Source: Pseudoalteromonas arctica (GTDB lineage: Bacteria > Pseudomonadota > Gammaproteobacteria > Enterobacterales > Alteromonadaceae). Taken from it: DNA of 53,844 nt. A program made the position numbers and the translations under genes. Where the stretch lies: NCBI RefSeq assembly GCF_012927645.1, contig NZ_JABBMT010000027.1:1-53844 (forward strand). Direction: 5' to 3'. How positions within the stretch are numbered: position 1 is the first letter of the stretch; every line of letters begins with the position of its first letter. The notes under the pieces were generated by a model. The model made no database searches. It was not told where the DNA came from and saw nothing but the letters and a program-made list of their open reading frames with translations. Below are positions 44,782-53,380 of the stretch, one piece after another.

Positions 44782-46008
44782 GTGGAAATTGTAATATATT
44801 TTATTTTTTTCTTTGCTTGGTTTTTATTTAATTATAAGAGTCATGGGTTTAATGGTGGAACATTTGTCATCTTTTTATATTTATCTAGTATAGTTTGTGC
44901 TGGATATATGATTTCATTCAGCTCCATGTTTGATGCAGGTAAATTGGATTTTTTTGCTGTGGTTTCACATGTATTGTTTTTATTTTTGTTTTTATTTCCA
45001 TTTATATACGCCACGAACCACCATAAATTAATTGATTTAACTAAAACAACACTTAATTTTTTATTTTATATGGTGTTTGTTTTTTCTGTTTTTTCTTATC
45101 TAGCATATTTGCCTAAAGTTATAAGTGTTTTTCAGTATGGTAGTTTAGGAGAAGCGCGAGTTGCATTTTATATGGGAACATTAAATGCTGAAGATGTTGG
45201 TGGGATTAGTGCTTATATAGGTATAGTTGGACGTACAATTTCGTTGGTTTCTTTGTATTTGTTTTTTTATTTTATAGCTAAAAGTGAAAGTAAAATTAAA
45301 GTTTCAATTTTATTTTTTTGTAGTTTTGTTGATGTTTTTGTGAGCTTGTCATATGCGGGGCGTGGTGGGATTACACGATGGATTTTTATGATGGTTTTTT
45401 ATTATTTCTTATTCAATGATTATTTAAGCCCTGTAATAAAAAACAAAATTAAAACAGCGTTAACCATCTCAATCTTGCCTATGGTAGTTATCTTTCTTGT
45501 CGTTTCTTATTCTCGCTTTTCAGGGCGAGAGTTCAGTGTCATAGAATTTATATTAGGGTATTTTGGACAACCGTTTATTTATTTCTCATATATTTTTTAT
45601 GACTTTTTTGATAACACATATAGTGGGCAGCAAGTGTTTCCTTTATTTGGTATGCCTGCAGAAGGTTTGTATTCAGATAAATTAAATGGAATTGATTATT
45701 ATATTAATACTTTTTCCACCTTTGTTGGTAGTATTTATAAAGATGTTGGTTTTTTAATAACATTATTAATAGCTATGTTTTTCTCTATTGTCACAATTGT
45801 TACTTATAGAGTAGAGAGGTTGAGTACAAAATTGTATAGGCTGATATATTTCGTAATAATAGCTAATATTTTTGTTAATGGTTTGTTTTATTTTCAATTT
45901 TCTAGTTCCACATTATTGAAAGGCTTTTTATTATTATTAGTGTTAGGGTATTTTTTACCGTTTTTTATTGAGTTTTTTGCTACAGATAAAAAGTTTAAAC
46001 GAAATTAA
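44782..46008 (+). CDS. wzy: Wzy-like oligosaccharide repeat-unit polymerase (second locus)
   Basis: The 408-aa protein has about 10-12 hydrophobic helices, a GEARVAFYMGTLN loop and a RGGITRWIF segment; it resembles oligosaccharide repeat-unit polymerases in layout, but sequence similarity in this class is low and the call rests on topology and on its place among glycosyltransferase genes. It starts with GTG after GGAGG. Its AT content is among the highest of the window, a common sign of exchange in Wzy genes. Confidence 0.75.
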   Translation: MEIVIYFIFFFAWFLFNYKSHGFNGGTFVIFLYLSSIVCAGYMISFSSMFDAGKLDFFAVVSHVLFLFLFLFPFIYATNHHKLIDLTKTTLNFLFYMVFVFSVFSYLAYLPKVISVFQYGSLGEARVAFYMGTLNAEDVGGISAYIGIVGRTISLVSLYLFFYFIAKSESKIKVSILFFCSFVDVFVSLSYAGRGGITRWIFMMVFYYFLFNDYLSPVIKNKIKTALTISILPMVVIFLVVSYSRFSGREFSVIEFILGYFGQPFIYFSYIFYDFFDNTYSGQQVFPLFGMPAEGLYSDKLNGIDYYINTFSTFVGSIYKDVGFLITLLIAMFFSIVTIVTYRVERLSTKLYRLIYFVIIANIFVNGLFYFQFSSSTLLKGFLLLLVLGYFLPFFIEFFATDKKFKRN

Positions 46009-46025
46009 ATTAGTGAGTATTTGAA

Positions 46026-46907
46026 ATGTTAAATGTTACAGTTATTATTCCAACCTATTATGATTGGGAACGATTACAGCTTTGTTTACATGCTTTAAGT
46101 AAGCAAAGTTATCCTCAAGAGTATTTTGAAATTATAGTTGTTAATAATGCTCCAAAGGATAAAGCGCCCGAAAACCTTATAATACCAAATAATTGCATTT
46201 TACTGGATGAGGCTAAACCAGGCTCTTATGCAGCGAGAAATAAAGCTTTAAAAATAGCAAAAGGTGACATATATGCTTTTACTGACTCTGATTGTCAGCC
46301 TAAAGAAGATTGGTTAGAAGTCGCCATTAATTTTTTCATTGATAATACTGAAGTCGAACGAATTGGTGGGGAAATAAGTCTTTTTACAAAAAACGAAAAA
46401 GCTAATTGGTTTGAAATCTATGAAATGTTTTTTGCGTTTCCACAGAAAGAGTTTGTAACAATTGATGGTATGGCAGCCACTGGTAATATGATTAGTAAAA
46501 AAGAAGCTTTTGATAAAGTTGGTAATTTTGATGCTAATTTAATGTCTGGAGGAGATGGGGAGTGGGGTCGTCGAGCTCAGAAAGCTGCGAGTCAAATAAG
46601 TTATCTTAAAGATTGTATAGTTTATCACCCTACAAGATCTAGTTCTAAGGATATACTAACTAAAAATAAGCGTTTAGCTGGTGGCTATTTATCGGTTGCA
46701 AAAAAAAGAGGTGCTTCTAGTGTCGTTAGCTTATTAGTTAAGGGGCTTATTCCTCCTATTACAGCAATAAAGCGTGCTCTCAATAAAAAAGATCAGCCTA
46801 GCAAAAACAAGGCGATTGCAATATTAGTCTGTTACTATTTGAAATTATCAGCAACATTTGAAGTGTTTAGGTTGTTAACTGGTTTAAGTGAGGCCGAAAG
46901 GATTTGA
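46026..46907 (+). CDS. Family 2 glycosyltransferase
   Basis: The 293-aa protein has the GT-A nucleotide site VTVIIPTYYDWERLQLCL, KPGSYAARNKALKIAKGD, the FTDSDCQP metal segment (about 90-97) and a downstream GGDGEWGRRA that carries the likely catalytic-base region. Donor and acceptor cannot be inferred. It follows wzy by 17 bases. Confidence 0.88.
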   Translation: MLNVTVIIPTYYDWERLQLCLHALSKQSYPQEYFEIIVVNNAPKDKAPENLIIPNNCILLDEAKPGSYAARNKALKIAKGDIYAFTDSDCQPKEDWLEVAINFFIDNTEVERIGGEISLFTKNEKANWFEIYEMFFAFPQKEFVTIDGMAATGNMISKKEAFDKVGNFDANLMSGGDGEWGRRAQKAASQISYLKDCIVYHPTRSSSKDILTKNKRLAGGYLSVAKKRGASSVVSLLVKGLIPPITAIKRALNKKDQPSKNKAIAILVCYYLKLSATFEVFRLLTGLSEAERI

Positions 46908-46986
46908 TTGTTCTTTAAATTTATTGTAAATCAGATTTCTAAATTAGTTAATAGGATGTCTTCCTAACGTAATGTTGAGTTAAATT

Positions 46987-47784
46987 ATGAAAAGTATTGC
47001 AGTTATATTACCCACCTTTAAACCTGGAAACTATTTGTTAAAGTGCTTTAGATGTCTTGAAGCTCAAACTATAAATAAAGCTCAATATTGTCTGTATATT
47101 GGATTGAACGGTCCTAAAAAAGGTTATGAGGAGTTAATTCTAGCCCTATTAGATAACGCTGAATTTAATTATAAGTACTTCTATTTACCTACAGCTGGCG
47201 TGTCTTTTGCGAGAAATACTCTAATTGATGAGTCTATAGAGAACTATCTAGTTTTTTTGGATGATGACGATGAGATATCACCTAATTATTTAGAGAGTTT
47301 ACTTGCAGTTACAACACCAAAGACTATGGGATTGGCTAATGTTGTTAATTTTACTGAGGATAAAAATACCTATTTTGAAAATTATATTGGCAAATCTTTT
47401 GCGAGTCTACCCAAAAAAGGAACGTCTGCTTATCAATATAGAAAATACTTTTCATCCCCTTGGGCGAAGATGCTACATCGAGACATGATTGCGAACATAC
47501 GTTTTGATACTAGGTTAGCTTTAGGTGAAGATGGCTTCTTCATGGCCAATGTATCAAAAAATATTGAGTCTTTTGAAAAGTGCTCAAACGATACCGTTTA
47601 TTATGTCAATGTAAGGCAAAATTCATCTAGCAGAAAGAAAATAGATAAAGCGAAAGAGCTGAAAAGAATTATTTATTTAACTGGGTGTTATCTCAAAATG
47701 TTACTATGTTGTGAATACAATAGATTATTTATTACTACTAGAGTGGCGGCGACCTTACTTAATTTGAAAAAAATATTTAATTAA
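46987..47784 (+). CDS. Family 2 glycosyltransferase
   Basis: The 265-aa protein begins IAVILPTFKPGNYLLKCF and has GVSFARNTLIDESIENYLV (the usual RN helix) with the metal segment FLDDDDEI (about 92-99) and GEDGFFMANV. It is a compact GT-A enzyme without membrane segments. Gaps of 79 and 90 bases on each side hold no recognisable features. Confidence 0.86.
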   Translation: MKSIAVILPTFKPGNYLLKCFRCLEAQTINKAQYCLYIGLNGPKKGYEELILALLDNAEFNYKYFYLPTAGVSFARNTLIDESIENYLVFLDDDDEISPNYLESLLAVTTPKTMGLANVVNFTEDKNTYFENYIGKSFASLPKKGTSAYQYRKYFSSPWAKMLHRDMIANIRFDTRLALGEDGFFMANVSKNIESFEKCSNDTVYYVNVRQNSSSRKKIDKAKELKRIIYLTGCYLKMLLCCEYNRLFITTRVAATLLNLKKIFN

Positions 47785-47874
47785 ATCCTCATACTACTTT
47801 TGAAGTCTAAAAGATGCTTTTAATAAATTTATTTTATAGGTTTCTGAAATTATGATGAAAAATAGGATAATTAT

Positions 47875-49035
47875 ATGAAGCGTAACATCTTGTTACTTGC
47901 ACCATATTGCTCTTTGCCTGGAGAGCAGAAATTTAATCGTTTTTTGTATTTAGCAGAATTACTTTCTGTTCAGTATAATGTGACCTTAGTGACAAGTAGC
48001 TTTAGACATTATGATAAACAGCAACGGATAGATGAGTTTCCTAAGCAAAAATTTGACATAGTCAAGATATATGAGCCTGGCTATGTGGATAATGTTTCAC
48101 TGAAAAGGGTTTATAGTCATCGAGTTTTTTTGAAAAATTTTATCGACTGGTTTAATGGGAATTCTGGAGGGTTTGATTTAGTTTATTCAGCATACCCTTT
48201 AATTGGTACAAATGTGTTTTTAGCAAAAAACAAAACTAAATTAAATTATAAATTAGTAATAGATATTCAAGATGTGTGGCCTGAAGCTATAGCGTCTGCG
48301 TTTCCTTTCATTGTGTCAATACCAAAAGCTTTTCTTCCTTTTACCAAAAAAGCAAATTATTGTTATAAGAATGCAGATGGTCTTGTGGCAGTATCTAAAA
48401 CATATTTGGATAGAGCGTTATCAGTTAGCAATCCTCAAGCAAGTGAAGTTGTTTATATTGGTAGTGATTCTTTCAAAATTGATGAAGCACCTAAAAAAGA
48501 GCTAAAAGGTAATAATATAAAATTAATTTATATTGGTAGTTTAGGTTACAGTTATGACGTTAAAACAGTCCTGTGCGCGGTTAATAAATTAGTTGAACAA
48601 GGCTATGGAGTTGAGTTTCATATTGTTGGTGGTGGTAAGCAAGAACCTGCTTTAAAGGCAATCGCTGGTGATAATATTTACTTTCATGGATTTGTTACTT
48701 TTAATGAAATGGTTTCTTTGGTTAAAGCTTGTGAACTAGGGGTGAATGCATTAGTTGGTAGCGCGCCACAGTCAATTACCAATAAATTATCTGATTATTT
48801 TAGTATTGGTGTGCCAATGCTAAATAGTCAAAAAACACCTGAGCTATTAACATTATTAGAGCATCATCCACATGTAAATTATGAAGCCGGTGATATTAAA
48901 AGTTGCGAATTAGCAATTAAAAAGTTTATCGAAACTGAAACGTTACAGACATTTACGCCTAATAAACTCTTTTATAGGAAAAATAGTTATCCAAAAATTA
49001 TCAATATGGTGGAGAGTTTATGTTTAAAAGATTAA
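47875..49035 (+). CDS. Family 4 glycosyltransferase (GT-B, WbuB-like)
   Basis: The 386-aa protein starts ILLLAPYCSLPGEQKFNRF and has the two-domain GT-B layout: VIDIQDVWPEAIAS and VAVSKTYLDRAL in the N-half, and LIYIGSLGYSYDV, HIVGGGKQEPAL and the NKLSDYFSIGVPML donor site in the C-half. WbuB-like members next to PglC/WcaJ-type initiators often add the second sugar. It overlaps the sugar transferase gene by 16 bases. Confidence 0.85.
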   Translation: MKRNILLLAPYCSLPGEQKFNRFLYLAELLSVQYNVTLVTSSFRHYDKQQRIDEFPKQKFDIVKIYEPGYVDNVSLKRVYSHRVFLKNFIDWFNGNSGGFDLVYSAYPLIGTNVFLAKNKTKLNYKLVIDIQDVWPEAIASAFPFIVSIPKAFLPFTKKANYCYKNADGLVAVSKTYLDRALSVSNPQASEVVYIGSDSFKIDEAPKKELKGNNIKLIYIGSLGYSYDVKTVLCAVNKLVEQGYGVEFHIVGGGKQEPALKAIAGDNIYFHGFVTFNEMVSLVKACELGVNALVGSAPQSITNKLSDYFSIGVPMLNSQKTPELLTLLEHHPHVNYEAGDIKSCELAIKKFIETETLQTFTPNKLFYRKNSYPKIINMVESLCLKD

Positions 49036-49631
49036 TCGATATTTTGTTTGCTTTATCTATGGTTATATTACTTTTACCTATTATTTTAATTGTTGCAATA
49101 TTAGTTCGAGTAAAACTAGGCTCTCCGATTTTATTCTCGCAACAAAGGCCGGGTCTAAATGGTAAAATATTTAGAATGTACAAATTTAGAAGTATGACTG
49201 ATGAGCGAGATGAGTCTGGCGCATTACTACCGGATAAAGTTAGATTAACTAAATTTGGTAGCTTTTTGAGGAGTTCGAGTTTAGATGAATTGCCTGGTTT
49301 ATGGAATATCTTAAAAGGGGATATGAGCTTAGTTGGCCCAAGACCGTTATTAGTTGAATATTTAGAGTTCTACACTGAACGAGAGCAGTTACGCCACTCT
49401 CTTAGACCAGGTTTAACCGGATTAGCTCAAGTTTCTGGTCGTAATAATTTAGCGTGGGATGAGCGATTAGAAATAGATGTCGAATACGTTCAGAATCAGA
49501 GTTTTTTATTAGATTTAAAAATTCTTTATTTAACATTTATAAAAGTGATTAAAAAAGAAGATGTTGTAGTAGTTCCTTCATCAAAGTTTGGCAAATTGAG
49601 TGATGAAAGGAGCAAGAATAACAATGCTTAA
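49020..49631 (+). CDS. PglC-like initiating sugar-phosphate transferase
   Basis: The 203-aa protein is a small monotopic phosphoglycosyl transferase: one N-terminal re-entrant helix (about 8-33), then SPILFSQQRPGLNGK, YKFRSM, the catalytic pair SSLDELPGLWNIL, DMSLVGPRPL and RPGLTGLAQVSGR. It lacks the extra helices of WcaJ/WbaP. PglC-type enzymes usually transfer a diamino-trideoxy sugar phosphate to undecaprenyl phosphate. Since cassette B follows directly, its substrate may be a UDP-4-amino sugar modified by that cassette. The start codon of the next gene overlaps its stop. Confidence 0.92.
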   Translation: MFKRLIDILFALSMVILLLPIILIVAILVRVKLGSPILFSQQRPGLNGKIFRMYKFRSMTDERDESGALLPDKVRLTKFGSFLRSSSLDELPGLWNILKGDMSLVGPRPLLVEYLEFYTEREQLRHSLRPGLTGLAQVSGRNNLAWDERLEIDVEYVQNQSFLLDLKILYLTFIKVIKKEDVVVVPSSKFGKLSDERSKNNNA

Positions 49632-50541
49632 TTCGCCAGAGTGCTCGTTTAATCTTTCGTTAAATGACTGCACGTTTAAAATAAAGCGTGATGATTTATT
49701 ACCTGATTTTATGGGAGGTAATAAGGTTCGTAAGAATAGTTATATTTTAAATTCACTGCCTTGCTTACCTGATGTCATTATTACTAATGGTGGCGCAGAA
49801 TCTAACCATGCTCGAGTTTGTGCATTAATGGCAGCTCGTTTAGGCATTAAGTGCCACCTTGTGTTGCATGGTGAAGAAGATAAGTCTGATTACCTCCACG
49901 GTAACAAGTTTTTTATTGAATCTACTAACACCGAAATAAACTATGTAAATAGCCATGAAATAGCGCGAACAATAGAAATTGCAGAAAAAAAATATAAGTC
50001 GCGAGATCTGGATGTGTTTGTAATACCTGGTGGTGGGCATTCTCTTGATGGTGCAAGGGCTTATATTGCAGCAGTAGATGAATTAGCAGAAGAGCCTGAT
50101 TATATTATTTTCCCTAGCGGTACTGGGGCTACTCATGCTGGTTTACTGGCTGGAGTGAAGAAAAAAAATTGGAAAACTCAAGTAATAGGCATTTCTATCG
50201 CTAGGCAAGCGGAGCGTGGTGTAGCAGCTATTGATGAATTATATGCACCTCTGTGTGCAGAGCTTAATATTCAACATAATGTTGATGATGTTATTTTTTT
50301 AGATGAGTTCACCTTTGGCGGATATGCTAAATATAATGCTGAGTTAATTAAATTTATACGAGAACTTACCAGCCAAACTGGTGTGCCATTTGACCCTGTT
50401 TATTCAGGGAAAGCTCTGTACGGGCTTACCCAATTACTCGAACAATCAAAGATCCCAGCCAAGAGCAAGGTACTTTTTTGGCATACCGGCGGTTTATTGA
50501 ATTTACAGTCAGCTAGGAAAGTTTATGATACAAATATCTAA
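49624..50541 (+). CDS. D-cysteine desulfhydrase/ACC deaminase-fold PLP enzyme (cassette B)
   Basis: I choose the ATG of MLNSPECSFN, which overlaps the upstream stop by eight bases and follows an AAGGAG, although an ATG 24 bases earlier is open. The product is 305 aa. The PLP lysine is Lys34 (MGGNKVRKNSY), with NGGAESNHARVCA, FPSGTGATHAG and FWHTGGLLNL. It is a diverged paralogue of the protein at 41571. It is followed by a GNAT and an ATP-grasp gene, as in cassette A but with the aminotransferase at the end. Confidence 0.82.
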   Translation: MLNSPECSFNLSLNDCTFKIKRDDLLPDFMGGNKVRKNSYILNSLPCLPDVIITNGGAESNHARVCALMAARLGIKCHLVLHGEEDKSDYLHGNKFFIESTNTEINYVNSHEIARTIEIAEKKYKSRDLDVFVIPGGGHSLDGARAYIAAVDELAEEPDYIIFPSGTGATHAGLLAGVKKKNWKTQVIGISIARQAERGVAAIDELYAPLCAELNIQHNVDDVIFLDEFTFGGYAKYNAELIKFIRELTSQTGVPFDPVYSGKALYGLTQLLEQSKIPAKSKVLFWHTGGLLNLQSARKVYDTNI

Positions 50542-51055
50542 TGATCTTTTTTATCGAAAAATCGAACGTTCAGACTTAGTGCATCGAGTTGAGTGGATCA
50601 ATAACCCTGAAATAAACAGTACGCTTACTTTTGTTACTCCGGTTAGTTTGGCATCAACCGAAAAGTGGTTTGAATCAACAATTACAGATAATAGTAAATT
50701 AAATTTGAGCTTCTTCCTTAAAGAAAACGATGAGTATATCCCATTAGGTTTTGGTGGTTTTATTGGCATAGATAGAAATAATCGCAGAGCAGAACTATTT
50801 ATTACTATAGGAAATACGACGTACCAAGGAAGAGGTTTAGGCAAAAAAATAGTTACATTTTTAATCCGATTTGGTTTTTCTGATTTGAATTTACGAAAAA
50901 TTTATTTAACGACATTAGAGAATAATGAGCGAGCAAAAAAATTGTATGAAGCGTGTGGCTTTGTTCAAGATGGCAAATTAAGACAGCATTTTTATCATCA
51001 AGGTCGATATCTAGATTGTTACCATATGTCATTATTAAGGAATGATGTTGAATGA
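50525..51055 (+). CDS. RimJ/RimL-type N-acetyltransferase (cassette B)
   Basis: The 176-aa GNAT has acetyl-CoA-binding segment GNTTYQGRGLGKKIVTFLI and the C-terminal LTTLENNERAKKLYEACGF with DGKLRQHFYHQGRYLDCYHM, typical of RimJ/RimL-type enzymes including the amino-sugar acetyltransferase PseH. It could acetylate either an amino sugar or the amino acid made by its neighbour. It overlaps the PLP-enzyme gene by 17 bases and the ATP-grasp gene by four. Confidence 0.83.
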   Translation: MIQISNDLFYRKIERSDLVHRVEWINNPEINSTLTFVTPVSLASTEKWFESTITDNSKLNLSFFLKENDEYIPLGFGGFIGIDRNNRRAELFITIGNTTYQGRGLGKKIVTFLIRFGFSDLNLRKIYLTTLENNERAKKLYEACGFVQDGKLRQHFYHQGRYLDCYHMSLLRNDVE

Positions 51056-52056
51056 AAAATATATTATTTACCTGCGTAGGCCGTAGAAAGTATTTAGTTG
51101 ATTACTTTAAAGATGAATTAGCAAATAATGGGAAAGTTGTTGGGGTTGACATGTCACCAACGGCTCCAGCTTTAGCTGGCTGTGATAAGTGGCATTTAGT
51201 ACCAAGTGTATACGATACAAGTTATATAGAACGCTTATTAGAAGTATGTAAGTTAGAAGGTATTGATGCTCTTATTTCGTTAAATGATATGGAGCTACCT
51301 ATTCTAGCAAAGCATCGCTCTTTATTTGAAAGCGCAGGTGTCACCCTCGTTTTAGCTAACGATAATGCAATTGATATATGTTCTGATAAATATAAAACTT
51401 ATTTATTCTGTAAAGAAAATAATATTCCCGTGCCAGCTAGTTTTGTAAACTTATCAAGTGCTTTAGCTTCGATTAATGCAAAGTCGCTCGATTTTCCTCT
51501 TATCGTTAAGCCTAGATGGGGATCAGCTTCTTTTGGATTGTATGTGGTTGAAAATGAAGAAGAGCTTGTAGAAGCTTACAATACTTGCAAAAAAGCATTA
51601 AGTAATTCATATCTGGCACAATTTAAAGAATCAAATGATGATGTTTTAATCCAAGAGTATATTAAAGGGAAAGAATACGGTTTAGATATTTTTAACGATA
51701 TGAATGGTCAGTATCGTGGTGTTGTTTGTAAAGAAAAATTATCTATGAGGGCTGGAGAAACCGATAAAGCAGTGACTGTAGATGCGAGTCGTTTCTCTGG
51801 CTTTGCTACTACCATTGGTGAAAGCTTAAAGCATGTTGGTAATATGGATTGCGACTTTTTAGAAAAAGATGGGCAGCTTTATTTACTTGAATTAAATCCA
51901 CGATTTGGAGGGGGATATCCTTTTTCTCATGAAGCTGGCGCTAATTTAGTTAAAGCCCTTTTACTTTCCCTTATGAATCGTAACGATGAAATTGTTGTCA
52001 ATTACGATATAAATAAAACATTTGCTAAATGCGATACAATCGTAGCTGCACGTTAG
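51052..52056 (+). CDS. ATP-grasp ligase (cassette B)
   Basis: The 334-aa protein is a paralogue of the one at 42482. It has ILFTCVGRRKYLVDYF, ICSDKYKTYLFC, LIVKPRWGSASFG and LELNPRFGGGYPFSH, with matching LSMRAGETDKAVT. The acceptor-facing regions differ more than the ATP site, so the two probably use different amino acids or sugars. It precedes the aminotransferase gene by 20 bases. Confidence 0.85.
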   Translation: MKNILFTCVGRRKYLVDYFKDELANNGKVVGVDMSPTAPALAGCDKWHLVPSVYDTSYIERLLEVCKLEGIDALISLNDMELPILAKHRSLFESAGVTLVLANDNAIDICSDKYKTYLFCKENNIPVPASFVNLSSALASINAKSLDFPLIVKPRWGSASFGLYVVENEEELVEAYNTCKKALSNSYLAQFKESNDDVLIQEYIKGKEYGLDIFNDMNGQYRGVVCKEKLSMRAGETDKAVTVDASRFSGFATTIGESLKHVGNMDCDFLEKDGQLYLLELNPRFGGGYPFSHEAGANLVKALLLSLMNRNDEIVVNYDINKTFAKCDTIVAAR

Positions 52057-52076
52057 TTAATAAGAGTGAATATTCA

Positions 52077-53255
52077 ATGTTAAATACCCCGTTTTCTCCT
52101 TGGCCTAGCTTCACTCAGCAAGAGGCCGATGCTGTAAGCCGTGTAATTTTATCAAACAAAGTTAATTATTGGACCGGCACTGAAGGCCGCGAGTTTGAAA
52201 AAGAATTTGCCACTTGGGCTGATAGTGAATACGCAATCGCACTTGGTAACGGTACGCTTGCATTGGATGTTGCGCTTAAAGCGTTAAATGTAGGTGCCGG
52301 AGATGAGGTTATAACCACACCGCGTACTTTTTTAGCATCTGCCTCGAGTATTGTTACCGCCGGCGCAGCGCCTGTATTTGCTGATGTTGACCTTAACAGC
52401 CAAGCTATTACTGCTGAATCTATTAAAGCGGTACTTACAGCAAAAACGAAAGCCGTAATTGTTGTGCATTTAGCGGGTATGCCTGCTGAAATGGACGAAA
52501 TAATGGCGCTGAGTAAAGAGCATGGTTTTTATGTGATTGAAGACTGCGCGCAGGCGCATGGTGCTAAGTATAAAGGTAAATCGGTTGGTAGTATTGGCCA
52601 TGTAGGCGCGTGGAGTTTTTGCCAAGATAAAATTATGACCACTGGCGGTGAAGGCGGCATGGTAACCACTAACTCTAAAGAGCTATGGTCAGCGATGTGG
52701 AGCTATAAAGATCACGGTAAAAGCTTTGATGCTATTTATAACCGCGAACACCCACCAGGGTTTAGATGGTTACACGAAAGCTTTGGCACCAACTGGCGCA
52801 TGACTGAGATGCAAGCGGCTATTGGCCGTATTCAATTAACGCGTATGAGCGATTGGACTGCAAAACGCCAAGCATACGGCGCACAACTAGACCAAGCGGC
52901 AAGTAGTTTTGACTGTATTCGCTTGGTTGAGGTTCCTGATTACAGTGAACACGCTGAATATAAGCATTATATGTTTATAAAGCCAGAACAGTTAGCCAAA
53001 GGGTGGGATCGCGACCGTATAGTTAACACTATAGTTGAGCGCGGCGTACCGTGTTTTCAGGGTAGTTGCTCAGAAGTGTATTTAGAAAAAGCTTTTGACA
53101 ACACCCCATTTCGCCCAGAAAAGCGTTTACCAAATGCTGTTGAACTTGGCGAAACGTCAATTATGTTTTTAGTTCACCCAACCCTTACTGAAGCTGAAAT
53201 AGCTAAAACAACACAAGTGATGAAAGAAGTGTTTGGGTTGGCGAGTAAGTTATAG
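52077..53255 (+). CDS. DegT-family amino-sugar aminotransferase (WbgX/PglE-like)
   Basis: I place the start at the ATG of MLNTPFSPWP; a longer frame opens at 52029 but would run into the ATP-grasp gene, and AAGAGTGA lies before the chosen ATG. The product is 392 aa. The PLP lysine is Lys185 (SFCQDKIMTTGGEGGMV) and the PLP Asp is in VIEDCAQAHG. The long form with WSFCQDK resembles WbgX-type enzymes proposed to make UDP-4-amino-4,6-dideoxy-HexNAc. The 4,6-dehydratase that would feed it is not next to it in the window and may lie beyond the right edge. Confidence 0.83.
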   Translation: MLNTPFSPWPSFTQQEADAVSRVILSNKVNYWTGTEGREFEKEFATWADSEYAIALGNGTLALDVALKALNVGAGDEVITTPRTFLASASSIVTAGAAPVFADVDLNSQAITAESIKAVLTAKTKAVIVVHLAGMPAEMDEIMALSKEHGFYVIEDCAQAHGAKYKGKSVGSIGHVGAWSFCQDKIMTTGGEGGMVTTNSKELWSAMWSYKDHGKSFDAIYNREHPPGFRWLHESFGTNWRMTEMQAAIGRIQLTRMSDWTAKRQAYGAQLDQAASSFDCIRLVEVPDYSEHAEYKHYMFIKPEQLAKGWDRDRIVNTIVERGVPCFQGSCSEVYLEKAFDNTPFRPEKRLPNAVELGETSIMFLVHPTLTEAEIAKTTQVMKEVFGLASKL

Positions 53256-53286
53256 GTTTCAGAGAGTAGGAAGAGCTAAGTTTCGA

Positions 53287-53307
53287 GCCGTCAGCCGTCA
53301 GCCGTCA
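53287..53307. repeat. GCCGTCA tandem array (three copies)
   Basis: Three perfect copies of a 7-bp unit lie between the aminotransferase gene and the second four-helix-bundle gene. GCCGTCA agrees at five of seven bases with GCTATCA, the reverse complement of the TGATAGC unit that follows the gene. Confidence 0.93.
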
Positions 53308-53380
53308 GATCACAGAGGTTATTTGCTTTTTAAATGTTTTGTACCTATAAGTTTTTAAAACACTTTAAAAGAGTAACTGA

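Noticed and set aside
52029..52076. Upstream extension of the final aminotransferase
   Set aside because: It lies within the ATP-grasp gene in another frame, and the ATG at 52077 has a better ribosome site and family-like N-terminus.
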